From Tetracentron sinense (taxonomy: Eukaryota; Streptophyta; Magnoliopsida; Trochodendrales; Trochodendraceae): DNA of 64,000 nt. The position numbers were made by a program, and so were the translations under genes. The stretch spans positions 3,288,501 to 3,352,500 of the forward strand of contig CM026560.1 of the NCBI GenBank assembly GCA_015143295.1, given 5' to 3'. Below the pieces are notes generated by a model that had not been told where the DNA came from, did no database searches, and saw only the letters and a list, made by a program, of their open reading frames with translations. Shown here in pieces: positions 56,746-64,000 of this stretch (position 1 is its first letter; each line of letters starts with the position of its first letter).

Positions 56746-57050
56746 GGCATGACATAAAAAAAATGAAAATATTTTTTTCAATTTGTTTTTAACCTGTTTT
56801 GTACCTGTCAATAATATAAATATTTTTTTACCTGTTTTGTACCTGTCAACAATATAAATATTTCTTGGACCTGTGTTGTACCTGTCAACAATATTAAATA
56901 AACAAATTCTTGTCCATAATGACATTATATATAAAAAGAAATTTTCGACATGAAAATCAGTATAATATAAATACATCCAATCACAGGTGCCCATCATAAT
57001 ATAATAATACAATACACATGTCCATAAAAAAGTGTCAATAAATCATAAGT

Positions 57051-57312
57051 CTAACTATCTTCATCTTGCTGGTTCCCTCTTGCACCTCTAAAACTCGATA
57101 AGTGTGTGCTCCCTGCTCCCTCCTACAACACAATTAAATAAAATTATTTATTAGAATATTGAAATGATAAAATTTACAGATTTCATAATTAATATGCAAA
57201 AAAGATTCAATCACTAACATTGGCCCTCAGTGATTCAATCACTAACGATGGATCAATATTGCCCCTCAGTGACGTTGGCCAGCAGGAGGGTTCAACATTT
57301 TTTTTCATTTCA
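57051..57312 (-). mobile_element. Last exons of a CACTA-associated ORF (putative)
   Basis: Minus-strand exon 57312-57219 encodes EMKKNVEPSCWPTSLRGN to IESLRAN. It joins in frame to 57122-57051 encoding EGAGSTHLSSFRGARGNQQD then EDS and stop. Position and minus orientation next to the CACTA end suggest the 3' end of its plant-transposase-type (Ptta/En/Spm) ORF; no catalytic motif is visible here. Confidence 0.45.
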
Positions 57313-57599
57313 CTATGAGAAAATAAAATTTCATACAATTCATTTGAGCAGTCACAGAGTAGGTAATTAACAACTATTGAAAGATATGAACACATTCAGC
57401 TAATGTGAAAAAGAAAAAGGAAAAATATGAAAATCTCTTATTCAGGATTTCCAACAAGCATTTCTGGTTTTATTGACTTAAAAAGTGCAACTAGAAATTA
57501 CTGTTTTTTTTAAAAAAATTTAGTTGGCAAGGCCGGATATTTGGATTCATTTATGGTCATAGGGAGGCTTCCATTTTGAGTTCTTCAGGCCAAAAGTCT

Positions 57600-58245
57600 A
57601 AGATAAAGGATAGGACTTGCTCATCAACATAGAGTAAACTTGAATGCCAACATTAGAAATTATATCCTTCTTCACATGATCTCTAATAAGATAGAGTAGT
57701 ACAAGTAATTTGGATGGGTGCTCGCTTAGATACGAACATGGTTGTTGCGAGGAAAATCTCTTACTTAGGATAAGGCATCCCAAATCCCATTGAAAGTGGC
57801 TCAAGGAATGGTTGGAATTTGTCACTCTCAAACATTGGTGAATAAGTACTAAAAACGACTTTTTCGTCTTCTTGTTCTCCAATCTTTATATATTCACTAA
57901 TTGTCCAGGGTTGTGTTTAATGGAAAACACTGCCTGTTATCCCTTCAGATGGCAATGAGATACAAAGTGACACCCAAAACAATTGTGCAAAATTAACATC
58001 ACAGTGAATTCAACCATTAATATAATAAATTCTGTAAAAGAATATCAAACTGAAAGCCATCTATGCTCCAGCTACAAGCAAAGTACAAGAACATCATCGT
58101 AGACAATCAAAACCCAACTTGAGAAAGGAAATAAAACAATATATTTGAAGGAGGAAAACCAGTTCAGATCTGTCGCTGGCTCTGATAGTTTGCGAAATTG
58201 AGCGGAATTCATGACGAAGCGATGAATTAGGGCTAGATGCAATAG
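57600..58245. other. Unassigned sequence in the CACTA/mosaic region
   Basis: No gene recognised; short minus-strand ORFs (57598-57882, 58072-58266) have no family resemblance I can name. Confidence 0.35.
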
Positions 58246-58323
58246 AATGACAGTAGAATAGGACATGACATAAGTAGACTGTTTAGCGGAATACTTATGT
58301 CAGTAGAATAGAACAACTTACAG

Positions 58324-58495
58324 AGGCTGATGGTTTTATCTTTGGGTTCCCCTCTCGTTTTGGCATGATGGCAGCTCAGTTCAAGGCCTTCTTTGATGCC
58401 ACCCATGAGATTTGGGCATCTCAGGCACTTGCCGGCAAACCGGCCGGCATCTTCTGGAGCACTGGTTTCCATGGAGGAGGACAGGAGAATACTGC
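58324..58495 (+). pseudogene. Single exon of an FQR1/WrbA-like NAD(P)H:quinone reductase
   Basis: It is bounded by acceptor TTACAG and donor GTGAGT. The 172-nt exon encodes [38 protein letters not shown] and [18 protein letters not shown] without a stop. This is the FMN-binding core of plant flavodoxin-like quinone reductases (about 203 residues; the GFPTRFG...GGGQET motifs). The expected exons before (GxxYGH...) and after (LTxITQLxHHGM) are absent, so it is an exon carried alone, not a gene. Confidence 0.85.
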
Positions 58496-58900
58496 GTGAG
58501 TTGCTTTCTTCCTCACATAAAACTCTCCTAAAAAACAAGTCAGGATCATTGAACAACTATGATCACCCTTTTCTTTATATTTCTTTGTACAGTTCATTGG
58601 GTGGGTGAAATGCTTGCAATGATTTTCAGAACCTCTAGTTTGGTATGCTTCCTAGAGCCCAGAATTGTGTCTAGCATTAGTTTCCCTCTCAACTATGGAA
58701 TAAATGTGGCGTATAAGGATCTGCAGGAGACCCTTGTTGCTGTTTCCAACTGCCACTAGGGCGGAGCCAAGATTTGCTTCCAGGGGGGCAGGGCTAACAA
58801 CGCCCCCGGGGAAAAAAATTGGGTCAAGTATGTGGGTCATCTAACCTCTTTGTCCGTTTGTACAAAATATTTTTACACAGTATAACACGGATCGGCCGTC

Positions 58901-59071
58901 TACTGGAGAAGCGGAACTTCGAATGTTTCTTGGTCATTTGATGATATTCCCGATGACATTTTATCAAATTTCAAGAGCACATCCACCAACACTTATAACA
59001 ACAAGATTACGAGGCTGGTGATGCACCCGTCCGGCCAAATCAGGTACCTAGAATGGCCCAACATTCCCTCT
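58901..59071 (+). pseudogene. S-domain (G-type lectin) receptor-kinase fragment
   Basis: The open plus-strand segment reads YWRSGTSNVSWSFDDIPDDI, SNFKSTSTNTYNNKITR, LVMHPSGQIRYLEWPN. The RSG...IP and ITRLVM.PSGQI..LEW pattern is that of the S-locus glycoprotein domain of SRK-like receptor kinases. No lectin, PAN or kinase part is adjacent, so it is a gene fragment. Confidence 0.7.
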
Positions 59072-59419
59072 CTCTCGTCGGTGTTTATACCCCAAAACAG
59101 CCTCACTGTACAACACCTATTCACACCCAAAATCATCTCTTATTCAGCATCTGTTCACGTCCAAAACCGTCCCTGGTAGCTCAGCCCTGTAACAAGCCTA
59201 ATATATCCCCTGTAAGAGTCCCAACAGAAGTTTAAAACACCACTGTAGCTCCGGCCAGCTGTTCCCACCTACAACACCTTTTCCGGCCTCCTTCACGCTC
59301 CGGCAGACCTCCCTCCCTTCACGGCAGGTGTCTCCTTCTCCCTCTTCTTCAATATTCTGCAAAATGTTCTGATAGTTGCAATTTAGCTTACACCTATGTT
59401 GATTAGATTGCAAAATTAG

Positions 59420-59915
59420 TCCTAGTTATTCCCTTTTAAATATGTAGAAAGCTTAGTTAGATTTCAATGTCTATATCTATAGATATTTTAGTTAGATTTC
59501 AAAATCTGTAGACGCTTAGTTAAGTCTTCAAATCTGTAGGTAGTTTAGTTAGAAAATCTGTTAGCTCTTAGTTTAGTTAATCTCTATAACCTCTACAGTA
59601 GTTTAGTTAGTTCCTTTTAAATCTGCAAATGTTAGTTAGTGTTTGTAAAAATCTAAAATAGTTTGGTTTGTAAAATCTGCACATAGTTTGCTTAAAAATC
59701 CATAGCTAGTAATCCGTAAACAATTTAGTTCCTTCTAAAATCTGTAAACTAGTTAGTAATTTTAAAGAGTCTGGTTGTTTAGTTAGTCTCTACAGTCTTT
59801 GCGAATAGATTAGTTAGTTTTAAGTTTTCTAAATAGCTTAGTTAGTAGTTAGTCAGTTCCTCTTAAATCTAAAATGGTTAGTTAACTCTTTAAAAATGGT
59901 TAGTAATTTTAGAAT
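59420..59915. repeat. Degenerate tandem repeat (TTAGTTAG ... AAATCTGTA)
   Basis: About a dozen diverged units of 35-45 bp built from GTTTAGTTAG and AAAATCTGTA words fill 500 bp. Confidence 0.75.
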
Positions 59916-60078
59916 GGAGTGACAGTTGCAGTGTCTACAAAGCTTGTGGTGCGTACGGTAGCTGCAACAGCAATAGTGTGCCGGTGTGTAAGTGTTTGCC
60001 CGGGTTCAGACCCTTTTAGAAATTATCATCTGCATTGCTTAAAATATAACACCATCTTCCCTTCCATTCCAAAAGCAG

Positions 60079-60224
60079 TTGGGAATAGCAAGGTTCAAGG
60101 GACATTTCTTAAAAAGGATGATCCGAAGATCACTGCTTTGATACAACAAGCAGAACTGCTCAGCTCACTTGCGCTAAAAGTCAATACAGAGAACACAAAT
60201 CAGACTCTTGAAAATGCTTGGAAG
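60079..60224 (+). pseudogene. Unidentified conserved-looking exon
   Basis: Between acceptor AAGCAG and donor GTAAGG, 146 nt encode GNSKVQGTFLKKDDPKITAL, IQQAELLSSLALKVNTEN and TNQTLENAWK. The amphipathic helical text and clean splice sites suggest a host exon. I cannot name the protein. No matching neighbour exon is evident: the next acceptor (about 60494) leads to early stop in phase. Confidence 0.5.
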
Positions 60225-61192
60225 GTAAGGAAAGTAATCCTATTCTCTAGGATTTTAAGCTAAAGAAAATCCAAATGTGGTTGCAAGGATGATCTACTAA
60301 CAGTATACCAGTACACACGGTATACTGTTTTTAAACAAAATTTAGGTTTTGAAATAGGACATGACCTATTAAATATCTATACATGACAGTAGTATTCCGC
60401 TTCTCCAGTAGAATAGGACATGACATAAGTAGAATAGGTTTTGAAATAGGACATGACATAGGAAAAATAATATCATTAATTTTCTATCTTTCAGGTTGCA
60501 CATTGCATATACTGATCAATAAAATTCCAGCAAAGATTTTGGGATATAAGAGAGAGTGTGGAACTAGCAAATTTGAAACTAATGTAGTTGATGAATAAGC
60601 CCATCATGGCTTAATAATGAAAATAGCAAGAGAGATGTCGAGTACTCTTGACTGCTGAGATGAAATAAATGTGGATGTGTTCCTGCCTGTTATATGAAAA
60701 TAGGGAAAATACAGCATCAACTTGATTAGTATTTTCTCTCTCTTTTTTATTTCTTTATTTATATTTTTAAAAAAAGTGTTTTCTTTTACTTGCTTATTAT
60801 AAGTGGCAAGTATAAGCAGTGTATCATATTAACCGAAGACTGCTGAAAATTTGTGAAAATAATATTTTCAAAGAGTTAAGTCCCCAACACTCAAAGATGA
60901 ACTGGAATCTTGTCCCTTAATAAAGAGTTGAGGATTCAATCACTTAGATTACGCACTAGAGAAACAAAGTGTCACTATATTAAAGTTACAACTGATAGCC
61001 TCATGAGAAAGTATGAAAAGTAAAAGAAGAATACATACTTTAGGGATATGCTCAGTGCAACAGAGAAACCGTCTCTGCTTTCATGACATCTGAAATGAGC
61101 AACAGCAAGCATAAGTTGTCACCTGAGCTGGGATGAGCTACAAATATTCCCAACAAGGTTTCATTGAAAGATTCTCCCAAGGATCTGCCACT

Positions 61193-62683
61193 TTAGCATC
61201 TCCTATATCCCTTGAATTTTGGGAGAAGATGGATATAGTGCCCCTTCTCAACCATCTGTCCAATTATTTCGTGAGCTTCGGAAAGCTTTCCAGCATTTCT
61301 CAGACACCCCACTAGAGTACTATACACAACAAAATTTGGATTGCAACCTTTGGATTCCATTTCCTTAAGCATAGATCGTGCCTTCTCAAACTTCCCAGCC
61401 ATACAAAGCCCACGGATCATGGAATTGTATGTGTAAACATTTGGTAGCTGTCCCTTGATGATCATATCATCAAACATTCCCTGAGCCTTCTCAAGTTCCC
61501 CTGCTGCAATATATCCAGTGATCATGACCGTGTAACAGATCACATCAGGAATGCACCCTTTATTAACCATCTCATCAAAAAAATACTTGCACGCATCCAA
61601 ATTCCCGGCCCGACTCAGCCCATCTATCAACGTGGTGAAGTGAAGAATACTTGGATTGCAACCCACTTCTTCCATGCGATTCAAGAGATTAAGGGCAGCG
61701 AGTGGTTTGTCCCCTTTTCCAAGCACATGGAGAAGGATGTTATATGTGTGGAGATCGGGGGACAATCCACTGTGACCCATCTCGTCAAGCAATTTGTGGA
61801 ACTGATTCAACTTCCCCAGCCTATACTTTGCAGACATAAGTATATTATAAGTTAGAATGTCAGCAGAGTGCCCCTCGAGTAGCATTTGCTGATACACCCA
61901 CTCAATCAACTTGTAATGGTTTAGCCCGAGAAGGCAATGGAGAATGGCATTGAAAGAGTGTTTGAACGGCTTATAATTAAATGTCTTTGACTTGATAAAC
62001 CTCTCCACCAATCTCTTCTCCATGCCCACCTCACCACAAGTACAAATCAGGATGTTAAATGTTTGTGCAGTAGTCGGGAACCCGTTCTCAATCATCTCAT
62101 CAACCAGTCTCCACATAGCCTTGAACTCCTCGGAATCTGCAAAGATCTTCATGATTAAGTGGTATGAGTTTGCACTGTGCTTACAATTTACCTGCTGACC
62201 TGACCACACAAAAAACTTGTATCCCAACCTTGCGCATTGCTTCTTGTTTGTGTGGTCTATGATTTTCAAGATCCTAATCAGAACTTCTCTGACGAGACTA
62301 CCCGAAAGCTTTAGTTGCAATTCATCTAAAGCCAAATTGACATCAAAATCCGGCCCGTCTTTCTCAAGAATCTTGAGAATCACATCAACTTCGACTCTGA
62401 AATCCTCGGAGAACCTCCATTTTGGGGAAAAACATCCCTGAGAACCATTTCTATTACTGTTCTTAGTTCCTATAGAAGAAAACCCAGAAAGGGTCTCATT
62501 TACAGCAGGTTTCTTATCTGAATCAGAATTAATATCCATTTTTCCCAGTGAATCCAAATTACTTTCATACCCATTTTCACATTCAATGCCATCAAAGCTA
62601 CGGCCGTATAACGATCCCGAAATAAGGCGAAATCCTAAAAAGCTCCGACCAAGCCTTTGACCCCAAAAAACTGTCAAATTCAT
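61193..62683 (-). CDS. P-class pentatricopeptide repeat (PPR) protein
   Basis: Intronless 496-codon ORF. The first ~35 residues (MNLTVFWGQRLGRSFLGFRL...) are rich in Arg, Ser and hydrophobics with almost no acids, so a mitochondrial or plastid targeting peptide is likely. Residues 40-90 look disordered. PPR motifs run from about 172 to the end: starts such as LTYNILM (277), HTYNILL (312), LHFTTLI (347), ICYTVMI (382), YTYNSMI (417) and VVYSTLV (452) are exactly 35 residues apart, the P-class spacing. There is no E, DYW or SMR domain; it ends LPKFKGYRRC. It resembles the Arabidopsis At1g55630/At3g60050 group (about 475 residues; from memory). PPR proteins bind organellar RNA and act in its processing, stability or translation; the target here is unknown. 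Start chosen as the first ATG of the frame. The frame is intact, though the neighbourhood is transposon debris. Confidence 0.93.
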   Translation of the reverse strand: MNLTVFWGQRLGRSFLGFRLISGSLYGRSFDGIECENGYESNLDSLGKMDINSDSDKKPAVNETLSGFSSIGTKNSNRNGSQGCFSPKWRFSEDFRVEVDVILKILEKDGPDFDVNLALDELQLKLSGSLVREVLIRILKIIDHTNKKQCARLGYKFFVWSGQQVNCKHSANSYHLIMKIFADSEEFKAMWRLVDEMIENGFPTTAQTFNILICTCGEVGMEKRLVERFIKSKTFNYKPFKHSFNAILHCLLGLNHYKLIEWVYQQMLLEGHSADILTYNILMSAKYRLGKLNQFHKLLDEMGHSGLSPDLHTYNILLHVLGKGDKPLAALNLLNRMEEVGCNPSILHFTTLIDGLSRAGNLDACKYFFDEMVNKGCIPDVICYTVMITGYIAAGELEKAQGMFDDMIIKGQLPNVYTYNSMIRGLCMAGKFEKARSMLKEMESKGCNPNFVVYSTLVGCLRNAGKLSEAHEIIGQMVEKGHYIHLLPKFKGYRRC

Positions 62684-63110
62684 GGCCGGAATCTATTGAA
62701 TATATGGAGATCTTCATTGTCTCCGTAATTCAACAGTCATCAATGAATCCACAAAAAACTAATCCTTGTCAAGATATCAAAATGCAGAGAGCTTGGAAAA
62801 CCCAACTCCCATTAATAAGAAATACTCCATACCTGAAAAATCCCATCAATCCTATTCTCTTTGCCTGTCCATCTTCCTTAACTTAACGTGTCTTCTTGTT
62901 TTATTATAGAAACTAGGATCCTCTTCCATGTGTTCAGCGATCGTGGGTCTGCCAGCAGGCACTCGGGGAAGCAACATGTGCATTGCTCTTGGCTAATAAT
63001 ATCATTAATTCCAAATGGAGCTCTCCAATATATCTTTATAAGACTTTGAAGAGTCTGGAGTAATCTTATTGAATTCCAACAGTTTTGCGACCAGAATTCC
63101 AAAAGGAAGA
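62684..63110 (-). promoter_or_regulatory. Upstream region of the PPR gene
   Basis: Leader and promoter by position only; no clear TATA box recognised. A transposon-like relic begins near 63120. Confidence 0.35.
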
Positions 63111-63119
63111 CCATCTTTA

Positions 63120-63540
63120 ATCGATAGAGAAGGATCATCAACTGATAGATGTCTAATGCCAGGCCAATAGGATCTCGTTCGAGCGATAAGGGCATGGAGG
63201 AAACGAGCACGATATGGTCCAAGGTCTATAGTGTGACCTTTCGGATCTATCTATGTTCACACACATTATCATGTGCATCAAAGGAGCGACGTGAGTAAGA
63301 CTCTGTTGGACCAATTGAGGATGGTTATCCCCACCTATACTGATATTGATATGGATAGTAAGCATCAGGAATAAGAGGAGTATGAGCAATCTAGAGATAA
63401 GACAGTCTCTCATCATTGACATGGTAGACATTGGAATAAAATTTCCAAACCAAATTAAGAGGACAATGACCGGACAATGATAGATTTTTCTGATGGAGCT
63501 ATTTAGTGCAAAATGTCTCCAATTGTCTGAGTTCATTCGT
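63120..63540 (-). mobile_element. Relic of a plant transposon protein domain
   Basis: Minus-strand pieces such as LVWKFYSNVYHVND, PDAYYPYQY and NIDRSERSHYRPW are in the order seen in the 'putative plant transposon protein' domain (Transposase_32 type) found with Ty3/gypsy elements. Broken fossil. Confidence 0.45.
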
Positions 63541-63663
63541 GTTGAGGAGATGCATTGTTTCTTCCGCCGCCTCTAGATTTAAAGAACATGTGCCTAGGTG
63601 TGAAAGAATTTGATGCTAACAACAAAAGTAAGAATGTTGAGTGAATAAGTGTCAATTGATATA

Positions 63664-63694
63664 TTTTACGTGCATTGCACGTGCATTTTTACAA
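63664..63694 (+). mobile_element. Helitron-like 3' end, degenerate
   Basis: The hairpin ACGTGCATTGCACGT is followed by GCATTTTTACAAG and T, similar to the ends at 16779 and 32564 but with CAAG in place of CTAG. The matching TC start was not found. Confidence 0.4.
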
Positions 63695-63856
63695 GTGTAT
63701 ATGTGTGTGTGAATATTAATGTTTTATACTTTGATTTGTTGTTTTAGGTGCACCATGGATTTTATAATGCTTACCATAATACGACTAAACGCACTGGTGT
63801 TCTATATACAATGCAAATGAAAATGAAAACTACAATCTTTTCAAATTAGCATTTAC

Positions 63857-64000
63857 CTCTGGAGAAGCATGTGGTGCTGGAGTACCCTGACCTGCAACCT
63901 GTTGTGAAAAAATTGAATAAATAAATGAATGAATATCTAAAGTTAAAAAAGGATTATTTAATGCTTGTTAGTATATATACCTGCTGCCCCTGTAAGAACT
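63857..64000 (-). mobile_element. Proline/glutamine-rich exons, possibly of the CACTA ORF
   Basis: On the minus strand the segment 64000-63981 (FLQGQQ) meets donor GTATAT. Then 63898-63857 (acceptor CAACAG, donor GTAAAT) encodes VAGQGTPAPHASPE in frame. These could be upstream exons of the ORF ending at 57051, which would place everything between inside the transposon. Confidence 0.35.

Noticed and set aside
59919-60263. 114-codon plus-strand ORF as a gene
   Set aside because: The likely coding part is only the exon 60079-60224; the start lies in the repeat-rich upstream DNA and the end runs past a clear donor.
61640-62441. Plus-strand ORFs opposite the PPR gene
   Set aside because: Shadows of a strongly supported 496-codon gene.

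Overview
The window is nuclear DNA of a flowering plant; the species cannot be named from it. The evidence is GT-AG spliced genes with long AT-rich introns, a P-class PPR gene, plastid-derived inserts (rbcL, accD, 23S rRNA) and a dense load of plant transposons (Ty3/gypsy, Ty1/copia, CACTA, hAT, Mutator, Tourist, Helitron).
Layout. 1-4786: 3' part of a Tat-lineage Ty3/gypsy element with an antisense gene and a 3' LTR. 4787-15194: no host gene; a palindrome cluster, a MITE-like inverted repeat, a gag relic, a truncated long LTR, a SINE-like piece and a 185-bp tandem duplication. 15195-34789 (minus strand): one host gene for an HD-domain metal-dependent phosphohydrolase. Its seven coding exons (699 nt, 232 codons) sit in 19.6 kb, and one exon is only 19 nt. 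Its introns hold three Helitron-like elements, hAT MITEs, a plastid DNA mosaic and a 2.4-kb solo LTR. 34790-41870: MITEs and old repeats. 41871-45200: a 3.3-kb solo LTR with perfect 5-bp target duplication. 46131-51066: a tandem triplication of a 1.6-1.9 kb segment that looks like the 5' end of a minus-strand gene; each unit carries its own later insertion. 51067-56199: a broken minus-strand copia element with a foreign LTR nested in it. 56200 onward: a CACTA terminus with subterminal repeats, then a mosaic of host gene pieces (one FQR1/WrbA-like exon, one S-domain receptor-kinase piece, one unidentified exon). 61193-62683 (minus): an intact P-class PPR gene.
Only two genes look complete and functional: the HD phosphohydrolase and the PPR protein. 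They do not appear linked in function. The rest is a layered record of insertions whose order can often be read from nesting, target duplications and empty sites.
The most unusual pattern is a cluster of short near-palindromes that recurs in the promoter-proximal part of several LTRs. The cluster position is conserved but the palindrome word differs in each copy. In three LTRs (8130, 25264 and 54793) it lies just upstream of a TATA box; one of these is from an apparently unrelated LTR type.
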